This document shows, one piece after another, positions 1 to 5,461 of a DNA stretch of 6,060 nucleotides. The stretch spans positions 1 to 6,060 of the forward strand of contig CAZWDL010000216.1 in assembly GCA_964632995.1 (NCBI GenBank), written 5' to 3'. Positions within the stretch are counted from its first letter, which is position 1. Each line of letters opens with the position of its first letter. Position numbers and translations under genes: made by a program. This stretch comes from CAZWDL01 sp964632995. GTDB taxonomy: Bacteria > Bacteroidota > Bacteroidia > Chitinophagales > Saprospiraceae. The notes beneath the pieces were generated by a model. That model was given only the letters and a program-made list of their open reading frames with translations. It made no database searches and had not been told where the DNA came from.

Positions 1-155
1 ACCACGAATGGCCCGACTACTGGAACAGCCGGGCGCTCATCCTGGCCATCCTGGGGTATATGATCAGGAAAACCGAGAGTATTCCCCACTGGGCCCGGGA
101 TGTGGAAGCCGCGAAGTTGTTGCGGGGGTATGTGGAGAATGATGCGGTGGGGTAG
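1..155 (+). CDS. C-terminal end of an unidentified protein, possibly a DUF1156-type DNA methylase (partial)
   Basis: The reading frame that starts at base 3 is open from the left edge to a TAG at 153-155 and gives 50 residues. It starts HEWPDYWNSRALILAILGYM and ends AAKLLRGYVENDAVG. The other two plus frames stop earlier (at 61 and 140), and this one has a protein-like composition of amphipathic helices rich in Trp, Ala and Leu. The tail pattern (Trp, then an Ala-rich helix ending in an N-D/E type motif) reminds me of the C-termini of DUF1156 adenine-specific methylases, which are found in anti-phage clusters with PLD-helicase proteins. That is recall of a family pattern plus context, not a match I can verify. 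No catalytic motif is inside the window. The gene is in the same direction as, and 111 nt upstream of, the ParA-like gene, so it probably belongs to the same operon. Confidence 0.6.
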   Translation, partial: HEWPDYWNSRALILAILGYMIRKTESIPHWARDVEAAKLLRGYVENDAVG

Positions 156-202
156 GAACCGGCCACATCCGGTACATGTTGATATAACATAATTTCATAC
201 CT

Positions 203-274
203 ATGACAGAACAAGAGCTACGGAAGTTAATCCTTAGCGTTACCATCTACATAAATGAGAGCTGGCATGCATAA
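203..274 (+). CDS. Possible small ORF, 23 aa, overlapping the start of the ParA-like gene
   Basis: An ATG at 203 opens a 23-codon frame (MTEQELRKLILSVTIYINES then WHA) ending in TAA at 272-274. The stop overlaps the preferred ParA start ATG (267-269) by a few bases, which is the geometry of translationally coupled operon genes. The first dozen residues look like a natural protein start with a charged amphipathic helix. I recognise no family. It may be a leader peptide that couples translation to the ATPase, the stub of a larger lost gene, or chance. I see no clear ribosome binding site, which is uninformative in Bacteroidota. Confidence is low because the frame is short. Confidence 0.25.
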   Translation: MTEQELRKLILSVTIYINESWHA

Positions 275-1268
275 AATTGTATTTTTCAATAATAAAGGCG
301 GGGTGGGAAAGACTACGATGGTGTACAACCTGTCGTACATGTTTTCGGAACTAGGATACCGGGTGCTTTCCGTAGACCTGGACCCACAGAGTAATCTGAG
401 TGCCCTTTTCTTAGATGAAGACCGGCTTTATGAGACCTTCGACGAACACAAAAGACTAACGATCCGCGATGCAATCAACCCGATTGCAGAGGGCGAAGGG
501 TTTCAAGGCGTACATGTAGAAGCTATTGACGACAACATCGCCCTGCTGATCGGTAGTTTATCGTTGTCTTTATACGAAGATAAATTTAGTGATGCCTGGC
601 TGAAGTGTCTGGACGGCGATATCTATAGTTTTAAGGTAATCAGCTCCTTTAAAACGATTATTGAAGAGGCGGCGCGACAACATCAGGCTGACGTCGTGCT
701 CATTGATGTAGGCCCCAACCTGGGGGCGATCAACCGTACTGCCCTGCTTACCTCCGATACGGTGATCATCCCGGTAGCATCCGACATGTTCTCTTTGCAG
801 GGGATCAAGAACCTGGGGAACACCTTAAAGAACTGGAAAAGCGGCTGGACACGGCGACTAGAGAGTTATCCAGAAGATAAAGATAGATCACAAGTGCCTA
901 CCGGTGAGGTAGAACCGGGAGGCTATGTAATCATGCAATACACGGCTAAGGAAAGGCGCCCGGTGAAAGCCTATTTACGTTTTGCTGACCGAATTCCCGA
1001 TGTGTATCGCTCTCATCTCCTGGGGGAATCGTCAACTCATACCTCCGTCATGGATGATGAAAATTGTCTGGGATTATTGAAGCATTACCACAGCCTGGCT
1101 CCTATGTCTATGGAAGCCAATAAGCCCTTGTTTTTATTGAAGCCGTCTGATGGAGCTATTGGAGCCCACGTCAAAGCCGTTCGAAAAGCTTATCAGGATT
1201 TTGAAGAGCTCACCCGGCGTATTATTCAGAAATGTTCCCTTTCTCAATTGGCTGTACAGGAAAACTAA
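267..1268 (+). CDS. ParA/MinD-family ATPase (AAA_31-type), probable defence-operon partner
   Basis: This is a deviant Walker A ATPase of the ParA/MinD/Soj superfamily, members of which dimerise on ATP and act in DNA or protein positioning. Numbering from the ATG at 255, the P-loop KGGVGKTT lies at residues 14-21 with the signature Lys14. The switch I/A' region VDLDPQSN is near 40-47 and Walker B LIDVGPN near 149-155 with Asp151. At 337 aa it is longer than minimal ParA proteins. The C-terminal third (SMEANKPLFLLKPSDGAIGA, then a helix) is specific to a large-ParA subgroup. I prefer the ATG at 267 (333 aa), because family members normally start a few residues before KIVFFNNKGG; the ATG at 255 is the alternative. 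No ParB gene or parS-like repeat is visible, and the next gene, a PLD-helicase, follows after 6 nt. A role in a defence complex is therefore more likely than plasmid partition, but that is inference. Confidence 0.9.
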   Translation: MHKIVFFNNKGGVGKTTMVYNLSYMFSELGYRVLSVDLDPQSNLSALFLDEDRLYETFDEHKRLTIRDAINPIAEGEGFQGVHVEAIDDNIALLIGSLSLSLYEDKFSDAWLKCLDGDIYSFKVISSFKTIIEEAARQHQADVVLIDVGPNLGAINRTALLTSDTVIIPVASDMFSLQGIKNLGNTLKNWKSGWTRRLESYPEDKDRSQVPTGEVEPGGYVIMQYTAKERRPVKAYLRFADRIPDVYRSHLLGESSTHTSVMDDENCLGLLKHYHSLAPMSMEANKPLFLLKPSDGAIGAHVKAVRKAYQDFEELTRRIIQKCSLSQLAVQEN

Positions 1269-1274
1269 AGCTTC

Positions 1275-3968
1275 ATGCAACGCTACTCCTCCCGTCGGCA
1301 ATCATTAGGTACACACTTTTTTCGGGACCGGCTGGAAAAAGCAGTGCGCTACGACCGCATTGCGGGATATTTCAGCTCTTCCATGCTGGAAATTGCCGGC
1401 GAGGCTATCGCCCAAATGCCGGGGAAAGTACGCATGGTGGCCAATTCTTCTCTTGATCCGCTCGACGTGCAAACGGCCAAGGCTGCCCATCTGGCCTTAA
1501 CTCAGGAATGGAAAAAGGAGATCGATCAACTTTATAATGACGGCCTGCAGGAGCGTCTGTCTCGTTTGTACCAATTGCTCGTCTCTAAAAAGCTGGAAAT
1601 CCGCGTGCTGCCCGATCAAGCCTTTGGGCTGGTCCACGGTAAGGCGGGGGTGTTGACGTTTGCGGACGGCAGTCAGACGGCCTTCCTCGGCAGCGCCAAC
1701 GAAAGCAAGTCGGGCTGGCAGTTGAATTACGAATTGATCTGGGAAGACCCTTCGCCGGCAGCCGTTACCTGGGTGCAGGAAGAGTTTGATGCCCTGTGGA
1801 ATGACGCTCGCGCTTGTTTGCTCTCCGAAGCGATCATCACGGACATCAAGCGATTGAGCGGGCGCAAAGTAGTGCCACTCGACAAATGGCGGGAAAAACC
1901 GGAACCCGAAGCTGCGGTAGTGGAGAACCCGATCTACCGGGAGCATTTTGGCTTGTGGGGGCATCAGAAATATTTCGTTAAGCTGGCCTATGAAGAGCAC
2001 CGCTGTGGGAGAGGCGCCCGCTTTGTCCTGGCCGATCAGGTAGGCCTGGGCAAAACGGTGCAACTGGCTATGGCGGCTATGCTGATGGCCTTGCAAAGCG
2101 ATAAGCCCGTCTTGGTGATTGCCCCCAAGACGTTGGTCTATCAGTGGCAGGATGAACTATTGAAGCTACTGGGGCTGCCTTCAGCGGTCTGGGATAAAAA
2201 CGCCTGGATCGATGAAACCGGCCACGTACACGAAAATAACAACCCAAAGAAAGCCATTCTCAAATGCCCGCGTCGCTTTGGCATTATCAGTCAGGGCTTA
2301 GTGATTCGCGGCTCGGACGTCGTGCAGCGTTTACTGGAAAAAGAGTACGAATGTGTCATTGTGGATGAGGCACACCGGTCGCGCCGAAAAAACCTGAAGG
2401 AAAACGCTCAGGATGAACCGCCAGAACCCAATAATATGATGGCTTTTCTTCTGCAGCTTTCCCCCCGTACCAAAAGCATGATGCTGGGAACGGCTACGCC
2501 GGTGCAATTATACCCCATCGAGGCCTACGACCTGCTCTCTGTCTTAGGCGCAGGCGCTCCCCATGTACTGGGGAATGACTTTTCCTGGTGGCGTACCCAA
2601 TCCAAGGAAACAAGCTTCAAGTTAGTCGATGGTACTGCACGCACCTTTCAGGACAAACACCGGCTTTGGGAATGGCTGCGCAATCCATTTCCGCCGACCT
2701 ACGAGAATGACCGCTTATTTGGACGAATTCGGCGGGCCCTGGAGATGTCACCACGGGATTATGCACTTAAGCCCGAAACAGTCGATCAGCTCAATCCCGG
2801 CTATAAACGGTCGATTGAGCGGGAAGAAGGCTTGTTCGAGAAGTACAATCCTTATGTGCGTCATATTGTCCGCCGTACGCGCAAATTTCTGGAAGAAACC
2901 ATCAATGAAGAAACCGGAGAGCCTTTCCTGAAAAAGGTCGAAGTAGTTCTGTACGGCGAAGCGCCCAAAGATGCCATTCCTTTGAAGGGTTATCTGGAAG
3001 ATGCCTACCACACGGCGGAAGAATTTAGTACGTCATTGGGCGAAGTGATGAAGGGGGCTGGATTTATCAAGACCCTGCTGTTGCGCCGCATTGGTAGTAG
3101 TATGGAAGCCGGCCGCAAAACGGCGATCAAAATGCTGGGGCACGATCCAGAATGGATGGAGGAAGAGGAAGAAGATGATGTGATAGAGGAAGCCCCTACC
3201 GGTATTGCCGCCCGGATCGGTCCGGAACAGGAGGAGATTTTGCAGCGCTTGATCCGGCAACTCGATGAATACACCGATGCCGATCCCAAACTGGAGCGAC
3301 TCGACGAGCTTCTTTTTCAGAGCGGCTGGGCAGACCTGGGGTGTATTATATTCAGCCAGTATTACGATACGGTGCACTACTTTGCCGAACGCGTAGCCCG
3401 GGCACAGCCCGGTAAGAAGATTGGCGTTTATGCTGGATCCGGCAAATCAGGCATCTGGCTGAAGGGGCGCTATCAGCGTGTGGAGAAGGAAACCATCAAG
3501 CGAGCGGTACAATCCGATGACATCCGAATACTCTTCGGGACCGACAGCGCCAGTGAGGGCCTCAACCTGCAGCGCCTGGGCGCCTTGATCAATTTAGACT
3601 TACCCTGGAATCCGACCCGCCTGGAGCAGCGCAAAGGCCGGATTCAACGCATCGGGCAGCGCCTGGACACCGTCAAGGTCTACAATATGCGCTACCGCGG
3701 CACGGTCGAAGATCGCGTACATGAATTATTGAGCGATCGCCTCAGCAATATCTTCAGCATTTTCGGTCAAATTCCGGATATTCTGAAAGACGTCTGGGTC
3801 GACCTTGCACTGGGCGAAAAAGAGAAAGCACAGGAGCGCATTCGGCAGGTAGAAACCCGCAGCGCCTTCGAAGTCCGCTACGATCGCATTGATTCTACAG
3901 ATTTTGAATCGTGCCAAGAGGTGCTGAATGAAGTCGATGTGCGGGAATTGTTGGGGAAGGGGTGGTGA
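1275..3968 (+). CDS. Phospholipase D-like domain / SNF2-family helicase fusion, anti-phage type
   Basis: This 897-aa protein joins an N-terminal PLD-like nuclease domain to a superfamily 2 SNF2-type ATPase, so it is predicted to translocate on DNA and possibly cut it. The PLD half (about 1-190) has an HKD-like motif: H121-G-K123, then GSANES at 139-144 (Asn142, Glu143). Only one such motif is obvious, so a nuclease would need dimerisation. Helicase motif I is GLGKT at 257-261, motif II is DEAH at 364-367, and motif III is LGTATP at 404-409. Motif V is GTDSASEGLNLQ at 755-766 and motif VI is the QRKGRIQRIGQ segment ending at 795. An acidic stretch, WMEEEEEDDVIEEAP, lies near 627-641 between the two RecA lobes. 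The start is 6 nt after the ParA stop, so the two are surely co-transcribed. The same architecture occurs in proteins named as PLD-like anti-phage proteins and resembles DISARM DrmD helicases. The gene looks intact. Confidence 0.9.
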   Translation: MQRYSSRRQSLGTHFFRDRLEKAVRYDRIAGYFSSSMLEIAGEAIAQMPGKVRMVANSSLDPLDVQTAKAAHLALTQEWKKEIDQLYNDGLQERLSRLYQLLVSKKLEIRVLPDQAFGLVHGKAGVLTFADGSQTAFLGSANESKSGWQLNYELIWEDPSPAAVTWVQEEFDALWNDARACLLSEAIITDIKRLSGRKVVPLDKWREKPEPEAAVVENPIYREHFGLWGHQKYFVKLAYEEHRCGRGARFVLADQVGLGKTVQLAMAAMLMALQSDKPVLVIAPKTLVYQWQDELLKLLGLPSAVWDKNAWIDETGHVHENNNPKKAILKCPRRFGIISQGLVIRGSDVVQRLLEKEYECVIVDEAHRSRRKNLKENAQDEPPEPNNMMAFLLQLSPRTKSMMLGTATPVQLYPIEAYDLLSVLGAGAPHVLGNDFSWWRTQSKETSFKLVDGTARTFQDKHRLWEWLRNPFPPTYENDRLFGRIRRALEMSPRDYALKPETVDQLNPGYKRSIEREEGLFEKYNPYVRHIVRRTRKFLEETINEETGEPFLKKVEVVLYGEAPKDAIPLKGYLEDAYHTAEEFSTSLGEVMKGAGFIKTLLLRRIGSSMEAGRKTAIKMLGHDPEWMEEEEEDDVIEEAPTGIAARIGPEQEEILQRLIRQLDEYTDADPKLERLDELLFQSGWADLGCIIFSQYYDTVHYFAERVARAQPGKKIGVYAGSGKSGIWLKGRYQRVEKETIKRAVQSDDIRILFGTDSASEGLNLQRLGALINLDLPWNPTRLEQRKGRIQRIGQRLDTVKVYNMRYRGTVEDRVHELLSDRLSNIFSIFGQIPDILKDVWVDLALGEKEKAQERIRQVETRSAFEVRYDRIDSTDFESCQEVLNEVDVRELLGKGW

Positions 3969-3990
3969 TGAGGTTTTTTAGGGAAAGACA
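3968..3990 (+). pseudogene. Stub of the next operon gene, cut by the intron remnant
   Basis: The helicase stop TGA (3966-3968) overlaps an ATG at 3968 in a TGATG arrangement, the usual sign of a translationally coupled downstream gene. The frame begins MRFFRER and should then enter the group II intron remnant, where it runs to a TGA at 4022-4024 with no protein-like continuation. The native gene was therefore probably cut off between about 3970 and 3993. Too little remains to name it. The stop/start overlap could also be coincidental. Confidence 0.3.
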
Positions 3991-3992
3991 GT

Positions 3993-4460
3993 ATGCGAGC
4001 CTGCAAACTGACCTTACACCCTGACAAAACCAAAATTGTAAACCTGCGTGGCCATTCGGAAATGAAGTACCCGAGAAAATATGATTTTCTTGGGTTCAGT
4101 ATCCGTCCGGTATCGCGTGAGGTGAAAGGTGGTCGTAGATTACTTCCCGGCATCTTTGTGAGCAACAATGCGAAGAAAGCCATGCGGGAAAAGTTCAGAG
4201 AATTGGAGATCCACAAGCGCAGGATACCTTTGCGGGAACTTGCGCAAAAGCTGAATCCAATCATCCGTGGACTGATCAACTACTACCACAAATTTTGGGA
4301 AGCAGGAATGCGTCCGGTATGGAATGGCCTCAACCACCGTTTGCTCAAATGGGTGAAATGGGAGAAGGGCTTGTATAAGTATGCGTCAGTTCGCTGGCTC
4401 AAACGTCGGTACAGGGAAACTCCCAACTTGTTTGAGCATTGGAAACTGGTACAATCATGA
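3993..4460 (+). pseudogene. ltrA-like: Group II intron reverse transcriptase/maturase, C-terminal fragment
   Basis: The 155 residues match the end of group II intron-encoded proteins. ACKLTLHPDKTKIV and YDFLGFSIRP are the RT7/thumb-side motifs that follow the catalytic YADD segment. LNPIIRGLINYYHKFWE is the maturase X-domain signature, and the ending WLKRRYRETPNLFEHWKL is typical of proteins that lack an HNH endonuclease domain. Full proteins of this type are usually about 400-450 aa, so roughly the first 60-65 percent is gone, including the YADD active site and the fingers/palm. The ATG at 3993 is only the first methionine in the remaining frame and is not an authentic start. The upstream in-frame codons do not look like RT sequence, which places the truncation junction close to this point. 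The frame is otherwise undamaged, so truncation may be fairly recent. Confidence 0.9.
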
Positions 4461-4488
4461 GTATACTCACAGCGACAAAGAACATGAA

Positions 4489-4522
4489 GAGCCGTGTGAA
4501 GGGAGACTTTCACGCACGGTTC
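4489..4522 (+). ncRNA. Group II intron domain V (catalytic hairpin)
   Basis: These 34 nt fold into a canonical domain V. An 8-bp lower stem GAGCCGTG/CACGGTTC carries the AGC triad at its second to fourth bases. A 2-nt CG bulge follows, then a 6-bp upper stem TGAAGG/CTTTCA (one G-U pair) closed by a GAGA tetraloop of the GNRA class. Length, bulge position and tetraloop all match the family. All visible catalytic features are preserved, even though the rest of the ribozyme has been lost. Confidence 0.9.
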
Positions 4523-4525
4523 TGT

Positions 4526-4562
4526 GGGAAGGCAGGGGTGAAATTCCCCCGCCTGACCCGAT
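4526..4562 (+). ncRNA. Group II intron domain VI and 3' splice site
   Basis: A stem is formed by GGG (4526-4528) with CCC (4557-4559), GGC (4531-4533) with GCC (4551-4553), and GGGG (4535-4538) with CCCC (4546-4549). On the 3' side A4556 lies in an unpaired TGA opposite AA. It is the seventh base from the intron end at 4562, the expected place for the lariat branch-point adenosine. The last two bases are AT, consistent with the AY 3' terminus. Confidence 0.75.
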
Positions 4563-4573
4563 TGTAGCCAATA

Positions 4574-5121
4574 CTACGAAAGACAATCCTCACATTGACC
4601 AATCAATAGAAGCTCTGCTGAATCAATTTTATATTGAGGTACACTTGGCATGGAAAGTTCTAAATCCAAACATTCCGTCTTACCACAGTTACGACATTGA
4701 AAGTGCGGATGTAGATCTGAGCGACGTGCGATTAATAAGTGTCGGGTTTCGATAGGCGAGTGATTTTTTCTTTAGCCAAGGCGAAGGTTCCCGACCTTAG
4801 CAGCGCTAAGGGAGGCGGTTCTTCAACGCCGGATAAAGGAAAAAGCACTCCTAGAAAACCCGACAGTTATTGATGGCACGTCGCTGAGTGATGTGAAGAG
4901 GTGCAACCTTTGCATACTGCATACCATTGCAAGCCATTCCTTCCCTTAAATGCGTGAAGCACGCCTTCATCTTCCAACCTTTCCAATATTCGATAAACAG
5001 TAGTCTTATTCATTTTCGCTTTAAGACGTTCTACTAAGTCTATCGCTGATAACGCTTCACTGGTTTGCTCAAATATTTCGAGCAAGCTTTTAACCGATTT
5101 TGTTCTTCTTGCTACTCCCAT
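4574..5121 (-). pseudogene. Fur-family metalloregulator, disrupted by a MITE insertion
   Basis: The gene reads on the minus strand from ATG at 5121-5119. The intact part gives 79 codons with the Fur-family winged helix: LSAIDLVERL, then KMNKTTVYRILERLEDEGVL and CKGCTSSHHS. It then runs into the foldback element and stops after ATCHQ. Removing the element (4721-4884) and one TGA duplication restores one frame: HHS continues DLHPHFQCRNCGKTECLDLE and ends IGQCEDCLS, with a TAG at 4576-4574. The total is 126 aa, near usual Fur-family length. The restored part supplies both CxxC pairs of the structural zinc site and His ligands (SHHSDLHPH). As it stands, the gene encodes about 84 aa with a DNA-binding domain but no dimerisation or metal domain. 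The operator sequence and divergent ABC gene suggest a Zur-like role, which is inference. The damage is a clean insertion with no other frameshift, so it is probably recent. Confidence 0.9.
4721..4884. mobile_element. MITE copy 1: 164-bp foldback element with 29-bp inverted repeats, inside the fur-family gene
   Basis: The element begins GCGACGTGC and ends GCACGTCGC. Its terminal inverted repeats (4721-4749 and 4856-4884) match at 26 of 29 positions. With small gaps the symmetry runs through most of the element to a central hairpin CCTTAGC-AGC-GCTAAGG (4795-4811), so a single strand could fold into one long stem. It has no coding capacity. TGA occurs directly on both sides (4718-4720 and 4885-4887), a 3-bp target duplication. 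These are the hallmarks of a non-autonomous miniature inverted-repeat element moved in trans by a DDE transposase. The 3-bp TNA target resembles that of some IS5-family (IS1031-type) elements, but I cannot assign the parent. It is identical to the second copy. Confidence 0.92.
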
Positions 5122-5134
5122 GATGCAAGTTTAA

Positions 5135-5149
5135 CGCAACTTAGTTGCA
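5135..5149. promoter_or_regulatory. Probable Fur/Zur-type operator 1
   Basis: CGCAACTTAGTTGCA fits TGCAAC-N3-GTTGCA at 11 of 12 arm positions and contains a perfect 13-bp palindrome (GCAACTTAGTTGC, 5136-5148). It lies between the -7 box and the start codon of the fur-family gene, about where its transcription would begin, and covers the putative -33 TTG of the plus-strand promoter. A dimeric regulator bound here could block both promoters. A second overlapping palindrome, GTTGCAGCAAC, is at 5144-5154. Confidence 0.65.
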
Positions 5150-5174
5150 GCAACAAATTTATTTCCTATTTTTG
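5145..5174 (+). promoter_or_regulatory. Bacteroidota-type promoter for the ABC-transporter gene
   Basis: TATTTTTG at 5167-5174 is a perfect TAnnTTTG -7 box, and TTG at 5145-5147 lies 19 nt upstream of it, the usual distance to the -33 element in Bacteroidota. The ATG of the ABC ATPase remnant follows 32 nt after the box. Operator 1 covers the -33 element and operator 2 touches the end of the -7 box, so repression by a Fur-family protein is the natural reading. Confidence 0.65.
5154..5161 (-). promoter_or_regulatory. -7 box of the fur-family gene promoter
   Basis: Read on the minus strand this is TAAATTTG, a perfect TAnnTTTG -7 element, with 32 nt between it and the ATG at 5121. That is the same spacing as the divergent plus-strand promoter. 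I see no good TTG -33 element at the expected distance. The box sits between operators 1 and 2, consistent with autoregulation. Confidence 0.5.
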
Positions 5175-5187
5175 CATCGTTGTTGCA
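5173..5187. promoter_or_regulatory. Probable Fur/Zur-type operator 2
   Basis: TGCATCGTTGTTGCA also fits TGCAAC-N3-GTTGCA at 11 of 12 arm positions. Its centre is 38 bp from that of operator 1. It overlaps the end of the plus-strand -7 box and covers the expected start of transcription toward the ABC gene. Two near-identical sites at mirror positions in a divergent promoter next to a Fur-family gene argue for a real regulatory pair. Confidence 0.6.
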
Positions 5188-5206
5188 TTAATGAAAAGAT
5201 GATTTT

Positions 5207-5451
5207 ATGATACACTTACAGAATGTCAATAAATCCTTCAGCGACGTGCGATTAATAAGTGTCGGGTTTCGATAGGCGAGTGATTTTTTCTTTAGCCAAG
5301 GCGAAGGTTCCCGACCTTAGCAGCGCTAAGGGAGGCGGTTCTTCAACGCCGGATAAAGGAAAAAGCACTCCTAGAAAACCCGACAGTTATTGATGGCACG
5401 TCGCTCAAAGGACAACTTGCCGTAAAGAGAAGTATCTGTACTACAATTTAA
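5207..5451 (+). pseudogene. ABC transporter ATP-binding protein, N-terminal remnant broken by a MITE and a rearrangement
   Basis: From ATG at 5207 the frame reads MIHLQNVNKSF and then enters the second foldback element, ending after SDVRLISVGFR. Removing the element (5241-5404) and one TCA duplication gives MIHLQNVNKSFKGQLAVK, the characteristic first beta strands of ABC ATPases (compare M-I-x-L-x-N-V-x-K-S-F in LolD- or LptB-like subunits). After AVK (about 5427) the frame goes RSICTTI and stops at 5449-5451, where a family member would continue toward its Walker A motif. A second event has therefore removed the remaining 200 or so residues. The gene is divergent from the fur-family gene and has its own promoter and operators, so it was probably part of a metal-responsive transport locus. 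The family call rests on only 18 residues, so treat it as likely rather than certain. Confidence 0.6.
5241..5404. mobile_element. MITE copy 2: identical 164-bp foldback element, inside the ABC ATPase gene
   Basis: This copy is identical base for base to copy 1 and in the same orientation, 520 bp downstream. It is flanked by a different duplication, TCA at 5238-5240 and 5405-5407. That shows an independent transposition event and not a duplication of the surrounding DNA. Complete identity indicates recent activity or recent gene conversion. The inverted repeats are at 5241-5269 and 5376-5404. I find no outward-facing TAnnTTTG box at either end, so there is no sign that it drives neighbouring genes. 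Confidence 0.92.
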
Positions 5452-5461
5452 AATTTAATAA

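Larger units (their letters stand above)
3985..4562 (+). mobile_element. 5'-truncated group II intron remnant (3' part only)
   Basis: This is the 3' end of a bacterial group II intron: the last part of the intron-encoded protein, then domain V, domain VI and the 3' splice site. The intron RNA ends with AT at 4561-4562, fitting the 3' AY rule. Domains I to III, the 5' GUGYG end and the first two thirds of the reverse transcriptase are absent. No such sequence exists upstream, where the helicase gene is intact to 3968. The left boundary is approximate: it must lie between the helicase stop and about 3993. The remnant can neither splice nor retrohome by itself. The right end lies 11 nt from the stop codon of the Fur-family pseudogene, so the intron probably sat just downstream of that gene before the left side was deleted or replaced. 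Confidence 0.85.

Noticed and set aside
158..173. ACCGG-N6-CCGGT inverted repeat after the first gene as an intrinsic terminator
   Set aside because: The stem is only 5 bp and is not followed by a T run. The genes on either side look co-directional and close, so I do not call it.
267..1268. Plasmid partition locus (parA)
   Set aside because: There is no ParB gene, no parS-like repeats and no replication gene in the window. The protein is directly coupled to a PLD-helicase.
1497..2096. Minus-strand ORF of 199 codons opposite the helicase
   Set aside because: It has no recognisable domain and lies entirely opposite PLD and motif I coding sequence with clear family motifs, so it is a shadow frame.
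4381..4755. Plus-strand 124-codon ORF with a plausible-looking tail (IDQSIEALLNQF, YHSYDIESADVDLS)
   Set aside because: It runs through the maturase in another frame, through domains V and VI, then antisense to the restored Fur-family gene, and ends inside the MITE. It is a composite of unrelated segments.
4721..4884. Integron attC site, riboswitch or terminator explanation for the foldback sequence
   Set aside because: Target-site duplications, exact termini, insertion within a coding frame and a second identical copy fit a transposed MITE. No integron integrase or attC core is visible.
4867..5121. The 84-aa minus-strand ORF as a complete small regulator
   Set aside because: Its last five codons are MITE sequence, and the missing Fur C-terminus is found in frame beyond the element. 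It is a disrupted gene, not a natural short protein.
4721..5404. Composite transposon made of two identical ends
   Set aside because: Each copy has its own distinct 3-bp duplication (TGA and TCA), so they inserted independently. A composite unit would show one duplication at its outer ends only.
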